Assembly: GCA_025457915.1 (NCBI GenBank)
Contig: JALOTL010000015.1
Location: forward strand, 1-64,000
Direction of reading: 5' to 3'
Origin: Spirochaetota bacterium
GTDB taxonomy: Bacteria > Spirochaetota > UBA4802 > UBA5550
Length of the DNA stretch: 64,000 nucleotides
Positions 9,550 through 18,513 of this stretch are shown piece by piece. The number at the start of each line of letters is the position of its first letter. The first letter of the stretch is position 1. The position numbers and the translations under genes were made by a program. Below the pieces are notes generated by a model that saw only the letters and a program-made list of their open reading frames with translations, was not told the origin of the DNA and did not search any database.

Positions 9550-9672
9550 TTAAACCTCTTTTCACCTGCCTCATCGCCGTCATTGCTGGCGGTGATTTGC
9601 GCGGCGTTTCACCCGGGCAGTGTACAATATCTTTTTATCGTGAGGCACGGATGCCGAACGCTTGCAATCAGC

Positions 9673-10971
9673 TCAATTCGCATCCAGACAAATTATGCAT
9701 ACATCATCTTCAAAAGATTCACCGCCCCTGAAATCAGCAAATTTAATATAAAGATTTTTTAAAAAAGAATCACATTTATTATTATGAAATTCTTTGAATA
9801 TATCCAACATATTCGCATTTTCAAAAAATGGTTCCTGATTATTTATCGGACATGTTTCAGTTAAGCCATCAGTATATAGTAATAACTTGCTGCCTTCAGG
9901 TAATTTATCTTCAAAGTTTACATATGCTTTATTGCTTTTTTCCAGAAAAACATTTGGAAATATTGCAATGGCGGTATTTTTTCCTTTTTTTAACCGGGTC
10001 ACATTTTCAGATGTTATAATATAGGGCTGTGGATGTCCCGCATTTGCGTATATGATAGTCTTTGTTGCTGGATTATATATACCATAGAATGCGGTAATAA
10101 AATTCCCTGCGGTTTGTTCCTGTAACATCTGGTTGATGTATAGCAATAATTCCGAAGGAGATTCTATTTGATCACCTGATTGCAGTATAGTGGTTTTTAT
10201 CATTGAAGTGATAAACGCGGCAGGAACGCCGTGACCGGAAACATCACTCAGAAATATGCCGATTTTATCCGAATCAGGGAATGTAATGAAATCAAAGAAG
10301 TCGCCGCCTACTTGTTCCATCGGCTTGTAAAGAAAATCGATGAAATCAGTCGGGCTTTCGGAAGGAATGAGTTGTTCCTGGATTTTGCGGGCCATGGACA
10401 GCTCATTCTCGATAATTGTATTGCGTACTTTTAATTCATCACGTTCACTGTTAAGATCCGCGGTCAATATATTATTTCGCCAAACAAAATATAATACTCC
10501 TAATGACATATACATTGTAATGCCAAGACTGTTTGCTACAAATAATGCGGTTATTACGGCCGTTGGGATATTATTTGAATTACGCAGGTAGTCAGGCAGC
10601 AAATATGCAAGAATGATAATAATTATGGCCCCGGCCATAAATGCGGTAATACCATAACCTGGTTTATATGAAATGATAGTCTGTACGGGGACGACAAACA
10701 GATAGAGTATAATCATGCCGGATTGGGCAAACCCCCCCAATGAAACATGAATTAATGAGATCGCCAGGAAATGTATTATCGTTCCAATGATCCAAAATAT
10801 GGCGTAATGATGAAATATTTTGAAGCTCAAGATGTTTATTAAATAAAGAAATATTACGCCAATAGCAATCAATCCTGATGGTGTTTCATTGAAGTTTAAA
10901 AACAGCAATCCATACAAAAGATATGTTACAACTCCGAATAGCGCAGTAAACACCCCGATATTTTTTTTCAT
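9673..10971 (-). CDS. membrane-anchored PP2C/SpoIIE-type serine phosphatase
   Basis: 432 residues from ATG 10971 (MKKNIGVFTALFG); the longer frame to 11040 begins with TTG and adds a polar lead without signal. Five to six membrane segments fill the first ~180 residues, followed by a short coiled linker (residues ~180-215). The C-terminal SpoIIE/RsbU domain has EQLIPSE, GGDFFDF, IGIFLSDVSGHGVPAAF, YANAGHPQPY and LLLYTDGLTE, so the metal-binding Asp residues are present. Such proteins dephosphorylate anti-sigma-factor antagonists in partner-switching stress or signalling pathways. No STAS or RsbW partner is adjacent. AT-rich. Confidence 0.85.
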   Translation of the reverse strand: MKKNIGVFTALFGVVTYLLYGLLFLNFNETPSGLIAIGVIFLYLINILSFKIFHHYAIFWIIGTIIHFLAISLIHVSLGGFAQSGMIILYLFVVPVQTIISYKPGYGITAFMAGAIIIIILAYLLPDYLRNSNNIPTAVITALFVANSLGITMYMSLGVLYFVWRNNILTADLNSERDELKVRNTIIENELSMARKIQEQLIPSESPTDFIDFLYKPMEQVGGDFFDFITFPDSDKIGIFLSDVSGHGVPAAFITSMIKTTILQSGDQIESPSELLLYINQMLQEQTAGNFITAFYGIYNPATKTIIYANAGHPQPYIITSENVTRLKKGKNTAIAIFPNVFLEKSNKAYVNFEDKLPEGSKLLLYTDGLTETCPINNQEPFFENANMLDIFKEFHNNKCDSFLKNLYIKFADFRGGESFEDDVCIICLDAN

Positions 10972-11040
10972 TCCCCATTCTTCGTCATCATTTGATTCTG
11001 TTGAAAAATGTGCGAAAAGTTGTACAATTTTTAATGTCAA

Positions 11041-11571
11041 TTTATTTATTACAAGTGATCCTTAATATATGAAATTAATAAGTTAGAGGAATTAATTGTC
11101 TCTTTATACATATCCCATGGAGAAGCCGGGCAATGACGCACGGCCAAAGCTCAACGGTCCGACTTGAAAACACAGGTAACATTTCAACCCCGGGAAATAT
11201 GCAACATATTAATTTGTATAAGATGCCCCGTTTTCATTTTTCAAGTATAGATTTTAACACACAAGCATTCAAGTCAATTTCTCCCGGAAGGGCGGCATTA
11301 AACCACACTTCGCATGAATTTTTCCCCTGATTTTTAAGTCCAAAATTGTATCCGCCAGGAGCATTGGTAATGAAAATCCTTCGGCCTTTATGGCAGATGA
11401 ACAAATTTTGCTCAGAAAAAAAATGTCTTTTTATACACCTGTTGCTTTCAGCAGTGCCAGGTGCTGCTCTTTTAATGGAAACATACTTGACATACAATCA
11501 CAGATTCCTATACTCGCTTTCAATAAAAAAGAAAGTTCCTATTAAAAAATCAAAAAAGGAAAAAAATAATA
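11041..11571. other. AT-rich gap with one doubtful minus-strand frame
   Basis: About 530 bases between divergent genes. A minus-strand frame at 11234-11497 (87 residues, ending NAPGGYNFGLKNQGKNSCEV then a NACVLKSILEK tail) has protein-like composition near its end but no family I recognise and no clear ribosome-binding site. It may be a gene remnant. No RNA gene or terminator seen. Confidence 0.3.
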
Positions 11572-12453
11572 ATGGGATATTCGGAAACAAAAACAGAACT
11601 TTTGCAGGCTGATGAAAAAACAAAACTCCTGGTTTACGAGTGGCTGCCCCAAAATAATGTTAAGGCCGTATTTCTTGCAATCCATGGAGGCATGGCTCAT
11701 GGCGGAGATTGGGTTACCCCGGCGCTGTATTTTAAAGAAAAAAATGTCGCGACCTATGCTGTTGATTTAAGGTGGCATGGCACTTATCCGAAATATAATA
11801 AAGGCGGAAAAACTTATGCTCATGTAAATTCCTATGAAGAAACCACGCGCGATATAGATAAATTTTATTCCTTTATCAGAGAAAAGCATCCTGAAACGCC
11901 CATATTTATTATAGCTCATTCCGTAGGCGGACTTAATGCGCTGCACTATGGTTTAACGATTGGGAAAGATCGTGATATAAATGGATATATTTTATCAGCG
12001 CCCTGGATAAAAAGCGTTGTGGCCCTTCCTAAAGTAGCCAAGGCACTTGTAAATTTACTGGTTAAAGTTGTACCGAACATGGCTCTTAAACCTGCCGAAG
12101 AACTGACAGATGTGCTTACACACGATGAAAAAATTACAGCAAGGCATCATGCAGATGAAGAGGCCGGTATCCGCGGAACAAAGGGTTCCGTTAAGTTTGT
12201 AGTTGAATCTGAAAAAACACAGGCATGGGTATTTGAATATTTGAAAAACTGGAAAAAAAATCCGATGTTTATAATACTTGCGGGGCAGGACAAACTGGCC
12301 GATACCGACGTGGTTGAAAAAGCGTTTAAAGTAATCCCGGGAGAGCTTATAACATTGCTGAAATACAATGGCAACTATCACGAGAATTTTAATGAAGTTA
12401 ATCGTGACGAAATCTTTACGCGAATATGGGACTGGATGCAGAAATTATTATAG
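11572..12453 (+). CDS. alpha/beta hydrolase (monoacylglycerol lipase / serine aminopeptidase S33-like)
   Basis: 293 residues, no signal peptide, so cytoplasmic. It has the oxyanion region AIHGGMAHGGDW, a nucleophile elbow IIAHSVGG (Ser near residue 119), an acid in LAGQDKLAD and a catalytic His in NYHENFNE. The DLRWHG segment and lid-like middle resemble PF12146 (Hydrolase_4), which includes lysophospholipases and monoglyceride lipases. The likely role is ester or lipid hydrolysis; the substrate is unknown. It stands alone at the end of the AT-rich tract. Confidence 0.85.
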   Translation: MGYSETKTELLQADEKTKLLVYEWLPQNNVKAVFLAIHGGMAHGGDWVTPALYFKEKNVATYAVDLRWHGTYPKYNKGGKTYAHVNSYEETTRDIDKFYSFIREKHPETPIFIIAHSVGGLNALHYGLTIGKDRDINGYILSAPWIKSVVALPKVAKALVNLLVKVVPNMALKPAEELTDVLTHDEKITARHHADEEAGIRGTKGSVKFVVESEKTQAWVFEYLKNWKKNPMFIILAGQDKLADTDVVEKAFKVIPGELITLLKYNGNYHENFNEVNRDEIFTRIWDWMQKLL

Positions 12454-12576
12454 AATTTATATTTCATTATTTTTCGGATTACAGAAAACCAGCATCAGTA
12501 AAAAATTTAATACACATCCGCACGGTCAGGAATATCCTTGTTATGCACTGACATGCCCCGGGAAGATGCTTGAGGA

Positions 12577-12968
12577 TTACGATTTAAAAATCTCCTTGGC
12601 GTAGGTTCTTACCCAGTGCTTCTTGAGCACTTCTTTTGCTTCCTTGATCTTGTCAACGTCAAGGATCAGGATTGCTTCATCGCCCTTGAGGTATATAAAG
12701 GGGTACATGGCATCAATATTGACTTTTGCTTCTATCAGGGAACGCAGTATCGCGTTCAGGCCGCCGGGATGATCGGGGGCGGCCACGGCAATGACCCATT
12801 CACAGCGCGATCCGGATCGTCGACGATCATGTGCACCTGAACGGGATTCAGTCCGGAAGACGCCATGATGGCTTTAATATTAATCTGCTCTTTTTCGAGA
12901 ATCGAGGTGGCCCTGTACAGGCTGCCGGGGGTGTTATCGACGGCTATGGATACCTGGGTTATTGACAT
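12577..12968 (-). pseudogene. tandem ACT-domain protein, frameshifted
   Basis: Two halves of one protein lie in adjacent frames. The first, from ATG 12968 (GAGG upstream), reads MSITQVSIAVDNTPGSLYRA and QVHMIVDDPDRA. The second continues as CEWVIAVAAPDHPGGLNAIL and ends near TYAKEIFKS. The shift lies around 12800-12810. Each half is an ACT regulatory fold with a PG-L loop. Together they give about 130 residues, typical of ACT proteins encoded next to 2-oxoacid or indolepyruvate oxidoreductases in anaerobes, where they may sense amino acids. It is the last gene of the kor run. Single-base error or mutation. Confidence 0.8.
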
Positions 12969-13009
12969 ATTTTTAACCTCATCTGAAATGCGCTAATCCG
13001 GATGCGCGC

Positions 13010-13549
13010 TTACTTGAACGGGAATCCATCGTACCCCGCTCTGACAGCGTTCACGCTTGATTCCGCGATCTTCTTCTTCGATCCCATCATCATCTCTATG
13101 CTGCTGGTGATCGTTTCAACCTTGATGATGGTAGTCATCTTAACAAGGGCGCCGAGCATGACCATGTTGACGGAGCGCTCATTCCCCATTTCGCGCGCAA
13201 TCCTGTTCGCCGGCACTGCGAACATTTCGATATCCCCCCGCTCGGGCACGAGGTCCACGAGGTCGGCATTGTACAGGAGCTGGCCGCCCGGCTCGAGCCT
13301 GCTGATGAAGCTGACCATCGATGGCTGGTTCATAGCAACGATCACGTCCGGAACCGAGGCCACGGGCGATGCAATCTCCTCATCAGAGATGCAGAGGGTG
13401 CAGTTCGCCGTTCCGCCGCGCATTGCGGCACCATATGAAGGAAGAAACGTCACGTGGTAATCGTCGAGCATGGACGCGTTGCCGAGCACGTTGCCGATTG
13501 TTAGCACGCCCTGTCCGCCCGATCCAGCCAGTAATAATTTCAGCAGCAT
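13010..13549 (-). CDS. korC: 2-oxoacid:ferredoxin oxidoreductase, gamma subunit
   Basis: 179 residues, full length. The gamma subunit of the KorDABC/VorDABC complex, which oxidatively decarboxylates 2-oxoacids to acyl-CoA with ferredoxin as electron acceptor. It shows GSGGQGVLTIGNVLG at the start and PSYGAAMRGGTANC, both signatures of PF01558. It begins one base after the beta subunit stop, which supplies its GAAGGA ribosome-binding site. Substrate (2-oxoglutarate, branched-chain or other) cannot be told from sequence alone, so the symbol is by family. Confidence 0.9.
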   Translation of the reverse strand: MLLKLLLAGSGGQGVLTIGNVLGNASMLDDYHVTFLPSYGAAMRGGTANCTLCISDEEIASPVASVPDVIVAMNQPSMVSFISRLEPGGQLLYNADLVDLVPERGDIEMFAVPANRIAREMGNERSVNMVMLGALVKMTTIIKVETITSSIEMMMGSKKKIAESSVNAVRAGYDGFPFK

Positions 13550-13550
13550 G

Positions 13551-14303
13551 TCATTCCTTCCCGGGCCTTTTATCGGTCAGCACTCCCGTCGGGAACTCCT
13601 TCATCATCACCTCTGTCACCCATTTGAACGAGTCGACCGGGGAGAGCTTCCAGTTCGTCGGACAGGGCGAAAGCACCTCGATGATTGAGTAGCCCAGCCC
13701 TTCCACCTGGGTCTTGAACGCATTGGTGATGGCCTTCTTGGTCTTGCGGATGCCCGCCGGGCCGTCCACGGCCACCCGCTCGGCGTACACGACGCCGGGG
13801 AACTGCGCGACCACGTCCGTGATATGGAGCGGGTACCCGTCGTACTTCGGGTCGCGCCCCAGGGGCGTGGTCGTGGTTTTCATGTCAATCAGCGTGGTTG
13901 GCGCGAGCTGGCCGCCCGTCATGCCGTACACGGCGTTATTGATGAAGATGACGCAGATGTTCTCGCCGCGGTTGGCCGAGTGTATGGTCTCCGCGGTTCC
14001 GATCGCGGAGAGATCGCCGTCGCCCTGGTAGGTAAACACAAAGAGATCGGGACGCGACCGCTTGATGCCGGTGGCGATGGCGGTGCCTCGGCCGTGCGCG
14101 GACTCGATCACATCAAAGTCGAAATAGAGGTATGCGAGCACCGCGCACCCGGCCGGATTCACGCCTATGGCGCGTTTGCCAAGATCGAGCTCCTCCAGCA
14201 CCTCGGCCACGATGCGGTGCACGATGCCGTGACCGCACCCCGGGCAGTAGTGGGTCACCACCCCTTTCTTGTAGTATTTCGGCCATGCATTTTTCAGTTT
14301 CAT
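13551..14303 (-). CDS. korB: 2-oxoacid:ferredoxin oxidoreductase, beta subunit (TPP-binding)
   Basis: 250 residues from ATG 14303, which overlaps the alpha stop as ATGA. The thiamine-diphosphate subunit: HYCPGCGHG near residue 19, GRGTAIATGIKRSRPDL, and the TPP motif GDGDLSAIG followed by NNAVYGMTGGQ. The short two-subunit alpha/beta form with separate gamma and delta is the KorDABC type. Encoded between alpha and gamma with minimal spacing. Confidence 0.93.
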   Translation of the reverse strand: MKLKNAWPKYYKKGVVTHYCPGCGHGIVHRIVAEVLEELDLGKRAIGVNPAGCAVLAYLYFDFDVIESAHGRGTAIATGIKRSRPDLFVFTYQGDGDLSAIGTAETIHSANRGENICVIFINNAVYGMTGGQLAPTTLIDMKTTTTPLGRDPKYDGYPLHITDVVAQFPGVVYAERVAVDGPAGIRKTKKAITNAFKTQVEGLGYSIIEVLSPCPTNWKLSPVDSFKWVTEVMMKEFPTGVLTDKRPGKE

Positions 14304-15367
14304 ATCTGTGGCTTCGTCATCTTCTGGTATTCCCGGTAAATAATCCGGGCGAATTCGACCGGCATCGGCACAACGCCGCCCGGCCTTCCGTGAAACACGA
14401 TGTCCGCCCTGCCGGCCAGGGCGATCTGCACGTCCTCGAGCATCTGACCGGTGCTCATCTCGAATACAACGAACTGCCGGATGCGAGCGCACAGGTCGGC
14501 CAGCGCCTTCTTCGGGAAGGGCCAGAGGGTGATGGGCCGGAGCATGCCGGCGCGCACGCCGTCCTTGCGGACCCGCTTGATCGCTCCCTTGGCTATCCGC
14601 GCCGTGGTGCCGTACGCGATGACCACGATCTCCGCGTCATCGAGCATGTATTCCTCGTACAGTATTTCGTTCTTTTCAATTTCATCATACTTCCGCACGA
14701 GCTTCCAGTTGTGTCGCTCCATCTCCACGACGTCCAGGATGAGCGAGCAGATGTACCTGCTGGGGCCGTCGCCCCGCCCCTTCAGCGCCCATTCCTTGTC
14801 CGGCAGCTTTCCTATCGGCTCCGGAAACACCACCGGCTCCTTCATCTGGCCCATCATGCCGTCAGAGAGCATCATGACCGGCGTGCGGTACCGGTCGGCC
14901 ACGTCGAACGCGTGGTAGGTGAGATCGGCTATCTCCTGCACCGAGGCCGGCGCGAACACCGGGGTCCGGTAGTCGCCATGGCCGCCGCCGCGTGTCGCCT
15001 GGAAGTAGTCGCCCTGTGAGGGCGCTATGTTGCCCAGGCCCGGGCCGCCGCGCATCACGTTCACAATGACCGCGGGCAGCTCGAACCCCGCCAGGAAGGA
15101 TATCCCCTCCTGCTTGAGGCTCACGCCCGGGCTTGAGGACGAGGTCATGACACGGGCACCGGTCGCCGCGCTGCCGATGACCATGTTGATGGCCGCGGTC
15201 TCGCTCTCCGACTGGATGAAGACGCGGTCGAGCTTGCGCATGTGGTCCGCCATGTACTCGCCCAGCTCGTTCTGAGGGGTGATCGGGTAGCCGAAATAGC
15301 ACTGGCACCCGGCCCGCAGGGCCGCTTCCGCGAAGGCATGGTTGCCGCTTATGAATATCTTACTCAT
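14300..15367 (-). CDS. korA: 2-oxoacid:ferredoxin oxidoreductase, alpha subunit
   Basis: 355 residues. Pyrimidine-binding and transketolase-C-like subunit. GNHAFAEAALRAGC at the start, YPITPQNELGEYMA, QSESETAAINMVIGSAATGARVMT and SSSPGVSLKQEG follow the PF01855 pattern. RGGPGLGN and SPGVSL are typical of KorA/VorA. It overlaps the end of the delta ferredoxin gene by eight bases and the start of beta by four, so translation is probably coupled. Confidence 0.93.
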   Translation of the reverse strand: MSKIFISGNHAFAEAALRAGCQCYFGYPITPQNELGEYMADHMRKLDRVFIQSESETAAINMVIGSAATGARVMTSSSSPGVSLKQEGISFLAGFELPAVIVNVMRGGPGLGNIAPSQGDYFQATRGGGHGDYRTPVFAPASVQEIADLTYHAFDVADRYRTPVMMLSDGMMGQMKEPVVFPEPIGKLPDKEWALKGRGDGPSRYICSLILDVVEMERHNWKLVRKYDEIEKNEILYEEYMLDDAEIVVIAYGTTARIAKGAIKRVRKDGVRAGMLRPITLWPFPKKALADLCARIRQFVVFEMSTGQMLEDVQIALAGRADIVFHGRPGGVVPMPVEFARIIYREYQKMTKPQI

Positions 15368-15584
15368 CGTACACCTCGATCACTACCTCCGGGCAGACCA
15401 GGGTGCAGATGAGGCACCCGGTGCACTGGTCCAGGTTCTCCGGCTCGGCATAGTGATACCCGGCCTTGTTCAGGTGCTCCGATTCTTTCAGGACCTTCTT
15501 CGGGCAGTAGGCGATGCAGAGTGTGCACCCCTTGCACATCTCGGTGTCGATGATAACTCTATGTTTTACGGCTGTTTTAGTCAT
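15360..15584 (-). CDS. korD: 2-oxoacid:ferredoxin oxidoreductase, delta (ferredoxin) subunit
   Basis: 74 residues from ATG 15584; a GTG at 15614 is possible but adds a non-conserved lead. It is a two-cluster ferredoxin: CKGCTLCIAYCPKKV and CTGCLICTLVCPEVVIEV. It carries electrons from the TPP subunit to free ferredoxin. First gene of the korDABC-ACT run, so the promoter should lie in 15585-15780, where I see no strong consensus. Confidence 0.9.
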   Translation of the reverse strand: MTKTAVKHRVIIDTEMCKGCTLCIAYCPKKVLKESEHLNKAGYHYAEPENLDQCTGCLICTLVCPEVVIEVYDE

Positions 15585-15781
15585 TAAGGGACCCGTGTAA
15601 ATGATAGCTGTCACAGATTATAAAGGGTGTGTTTTTTTTCAATAAGAAATTTTACATGATGCGGTGCATGCGGGGGATTGTGAGAAGCGATGTTATGTCC
15701 GATGGTGAATGCCCCGGGCGGGAGCCGCCGCACCATATTCTTGATTCAATTGTTGCAAGCCGCAGGTCATCCTTTCAGCGC

Positions 15782-16012
15782 CTAAAAAGAACTGTTGCCT
15801 GAGATGAAAAGGAACAGGGGAGTGATGAACTGTGCGATGACAAACATGAAGGCGGTCAACCCGGCGCTGAGCTCGTCGTTTTCACGTACCATCTCAAAAT
15901 CAGGGGTGAGGGCGTATTGGAAAGAGAACACCGCCAGAATGGCGATAATCATCTTCCAGCTTCGATAATGGATTATGATTTTTTTAAATAAGTCAATCTT
16001 AATTGGCAGCAT
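15782..16012 (-). CDS. small hypothetical membrane protein
   Basis: 76 residues with two hydrophobic segments (KMIIAILAVFSFQYAL and TAFMFVIAQFITPLFLF) and a basic start. No family recognised. The ribosome-binding site is weak. It lies between the kor run and the DUF362 gene on the same strand, about 70 bases from the latter. Could be a false frame. Confidence 0.4.
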   Translation of the reverse strand: MLPIKIDLFKKIIIHYRSWKMIIAILAVFSFQYALTPDFEMVRENDELSAGLTAFMFVIAQFITPLFLFISGNSSF

Positions 16013-16083
16013 TATAGAGCCGGTACGGCGGGCCCGCGATCGGGACGCCTGTATTCAGACGCGGGGCGGAACAACCTGCAGGG

Positions 16084-17241
16084 TCATATCCTCAAGATCA
16101 TCCTTAAAAACCTCATGGCCTTGTTGACGGCGCCGGTCCGCAGGCCGATCGCCTTCTCCGGGCAGAATGCCGCGCAGCCGTAGCAGCTCAGGCATTTCCC
16201 CGGGTCGATCGTGGGGAAATCATCCGCGCGGGCCGTTATCGCGCCGGGCGCGCAGAAGGCCGCGCAATCCCCGCACTTCGTGCACCGGTACTCCCTTATG
16301 TACAGGACGGCGAAGGATCCCGTGATGAAAATGCTGTCCTTCACCTTCGGCTCGAACGGGCCGGTGACCAGGTTCCTGAAGCCCTCGAAGCGCGGTATCT
16401 TTCCCGGCGGAATGTCCGCGCCGTCCAGCACCGCGCCTATGCCGTCGAACGACGGTATCATTCCCCTGTCCCTTGCGCGGACGAGCGCGGGTATCTGTTC
16501 CGGCGCGTATCCGATCATCCTGCAGGCGACGCAGTCAAGCGCCGCGGGGTTGTCCGACGAGAGAAGGAAGCCCACCGGCACGGGCCTGCCTATCGCGGAC
16601 GGCCCGCCGTCAAGTCCCACCACCGCGTCCATCACCGACATCACCGGCTTCAGTATGTTCCACAGGTCGATGAAAACGTCGGAGAGCGAAAGGTCGCCGT
16701 CGGTCATCATGTGGACCTTCTGCTTGTATCCTCCGGGGAGCACGCCGAAAATGTTCTTCACCGCGCCGGAAAACCTGAGGGCCATGTGCGTCTTGAGCTT
16801 CGGCAGGCCGATGATCGCGTCTGACTCGAAGACCCTCTCCGGTATGAAAAGCTCGGGAAGCGCGGTCGATCCCTCCGAGACCCGGACGAGCCTTTCCTCG
16901 TCGAACGCGCAAAGCTCCGCGCCGTGGCGCCTTGCTACATCCTCCGCGCCCGACACCCTGAAGGCCTTCCTCGTGAGGCCGTTTTCATAGAAGGCTATTG
17001 ATTCGCCGATAGTTATCCTGCACCCCGAGTCCGATAAAAATCCGCAGACCGCGTCTATCAGGGCGGGCCCTGTCACCGAGTGCTGTCCGGGCCTGTTCTG
17101 CGCCATGATGTTGGGCTTCACCAGCACCCTTGATCCGCTTTTCACCGCGAACCCCGAACGCCTGAAAAGCCTCTCAAGAGCGGCCGCCACCTCTCCCCTC
17201 GCGTATGACGGGCAGTTTTCCATGTAAACGGTCGGAGCCAC
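16084..17241 (-). CDS. DUF362 domain protein with two 4Fe-4S clusters
   Basis: 385 residues from GTG 17241, chosen because GGAGG stands six bases before it, while the upstream ATG 17256 has no ribosome-binding site. Residues 1-300 match DUF362 (PF04015): VLVKPNIMAQNRPGQ, GLPKLKTHMALRFSGAVKN and a FGVLPGGYKQKVH segment. The C-terminal ferredoxin domain has CTKCGDCAAFC and CLSCYGCAAFC. DUF362-ferredoxin proteins are widespread in anaerobes, with no settled function; a redox or cofactor role is inferred. Lies near the kor genes and the following Fe-S protein on the same strand. Confidence 0.88.
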   Translation of the reverse strand: MAPTVYMENCPSYARGEVAAALERLFRRSGFAVKSGSRVLVKPNIMAQNRPGQHSVTGPALIDAVCGFLSDSGCRITIGESIAFYENGLTRKAFRVSGAEDVARRHGAELCAFDEERLVRVSEGSTALPELFIPERVFESDAIIGLPKLKTHMALRFSGAVKNIFGVLPGGYKQKVHMMTDGDLSLSDVFIDLWNILKPVMSVMDAVVGLDGGPSAIGRPVPVGFLLSSDNPAALDCVACRMIGYAPEQIPALVRARDRGMIPSFDGIGAVLDGADIPPGKIPRFEGFRNLVTGPFEPKVKDSIFITGSFAVLYIREYRCTKCGDCAAFCAPGAITARADDFPTIDPGKCLSCYGCAAFCPEKAIGLRTGAVNKAMRFLRMILRI

Positions 17242-17301
17242 AGGCAACCTCCACATAAAAAATACACAGTCCGGGGGGAAATGGGAAATTTATTATTGGT
17301 C

Positions 17302-17320
17302 CCGCGGCCCATGGCCGCGG
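17302..17320. other. GC-rich hairpin
   Basis: CCGCGGCC and GGCCGCGG are separated by CAT, giving an 8-bp stem with a 3-base loop between the Fe-S protein gene and the DUF362 gene. On the minus strand no T-run follows, so it may be an attenuator, mRNA-stabilising hairpin or weak terminator. Confidence 0.4.
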
Positions 17321-17364
17321 TCAGAAAGCTTATCGGCGGGTTTCGATCGAGTTCGGGCTGAAAA

Positions 17365-18276
17365 TCACCTGAATTCGTCCAGGTCCAGCGGGTCGCATTT
17401 CGACGGGTCCCTGACGAGCCTGATGGACCCCTCGGGGCAGAGTCCCTCGCACACGCCGCAGCCCATGCACTTCGCGCGGTTGACCTTCACGCCGCCGTCA
17501 ATTTTCTCTATGGCGTAGAAGGGGCACTTGTCCGCGCATATGCCGCATTCGGAGCATTTTTCCTCGGGCTGCGCGGCATACCCGGAGCCGACCAGGAACG
17601 GGACGGCTCCGTTCAGTTTGTTCCACATAACCATGCCCATGCAGCAGCACCTGCAGCAGTTGCAGAGCGCCATGAGCCTGCCGCCGAACTCCTTCTTGAA
17701 GTACGCTGAGTGCACGTCCCCGAGGACGCGGGACTTTTCCAGTATGGACAGCGCCTCGTCCCTGTCCGTGAGCCTGAAGTGCGGGTTGCGGTCAGCTATG
17801 AATTCCGCGAAGGGGCTCCCCATTATCAGGCACTTCTCCTGCTCCTCCGGCGGTACGCACGGGTCCTTCCTGCTCATCCTGCAGGGACAGCGGCCGACAG
17901 CCATCGCGGGCGGCGCCTCGAGCACTACCTCCCTGGCGATTTTATGCGGCAGGACCCTCTCCGGCAGGGTGACGGACACGGGACTGTCCAGGCTGACCAG
18001 CTTCCTGGCGTCCGAGTGCTTCACCACCTTGCCGTGGTATATGTTCGTCTCCAGGCTCGGCGCGGTCTCGGCTATGAGCCGGAAGTACATCTTTATCATC
18101 TCTTCCGCGGTTTCGTCGAGCGGATCGTCCGGCTTCACCGTCTCCATGCCGAGCATGGTGTTCACGTAATACATGAAGTGGTGCAGGTGCCTGAGGTACA
18201 GATACGACGGGAAAAAATCGCTCCCGGATTCAAGGGTGCGGAACCCGAACAGTTTGCCGAGGGTGTCTTCCTTCAC
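17365..18276 (-). CDS. Fe-S protein with CxCCxCCC cluster and two ferredoxin motifs
   Basis: 303 residues, GTG start with AAGGAG eight bases upstream. An N-terminal helical part has no known motif. Cys-rich sites follow: GRCPCR at 128-133, a dense CNCCRCCC at 205-212, then 4Fe-4S motifs CSECGICADKC (241-251) and CMGCGVCEGLC (270-280). The same order appears in the protein at 61950-63032, so this is a family rather than chance. It is cytoplasmic (no signal). Probably electron transfer with an extra metal or cluster site; the enzyme partner is unknown. Confidence 0.8.
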   Translation of the reverse strand: MKEDTLGKLFGFRTLESGSDFFPSYLYLRHLHHFMYYVNTMLGMETVKPDDPLDETAEEMIKMYFRLIAETAPSLETNIYHGKVVKHSDARKLVSLDSPVSVTLPERVLPHKIAREVVLEAPPAMAVGRCPCRMSRKDPCVPPEEQEKCLIMGSPFAEFIADRNPHFRLTDRDEALSILEKSRVLGDVHSAYFKKEFGGRLMALCNCCRCCCMGMVMWNKLNGAVPFLVGSGYAAQPEEKCSECGICADKCPFYAIEKIDGGVKVNRAKCMGCGVCEGLCPEGSIRLVRDPSKCDPLDLDEFR

Positions 18277-18438
18277 CGGTGTTTCTCCTTTTTCCTTCAG
18301 TATCCCGGGTCGTTCAGTACGGCAGGCCGCCGTACTGTTTTTTTAATAAACCGGCGGGCGCCGGGGTCAAGCATTTTTAAAAAGCCGGACTATCCGGACA
18401 GGAATTTATTTTCATTTGCCTGGCCGGCCGTTAGGTTA

Positions 18439-18467
18439 TTGACATCCGCTGTAAAACATGGTACTTT
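18439..18467 (+). promoter_or_regulatory. candidate sigma-70 promoter for the GNAT gene
   Basis: TTGACA at 18439-18444, a 17-base spacer, then TACTTT at 18462-18467. It lies about 45 bases ahead of the start at 18514 in a region otherwise without genes. The -35 is perfect and the -10 matches in four of six positions. Confidence 0.45.
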
Positions 18468-18513
18468 TGGCTTGCTTCATCATGCCGGAAACTGCCGGCC
18501 GGAAAGAGGTGCC

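Noticed and set aside
10972-11040. N-terminal extension of the SpoIIE-type phosphatase
   Set aside because: It would begin at TTG within a TTGACA-like sequence and precede a good ATG at the membrane domain.
14132-15019. Long plus-strand frame of 295 codons
   Set aside because: It lies antisense to korA and korB, whose motifs are unambiguous.
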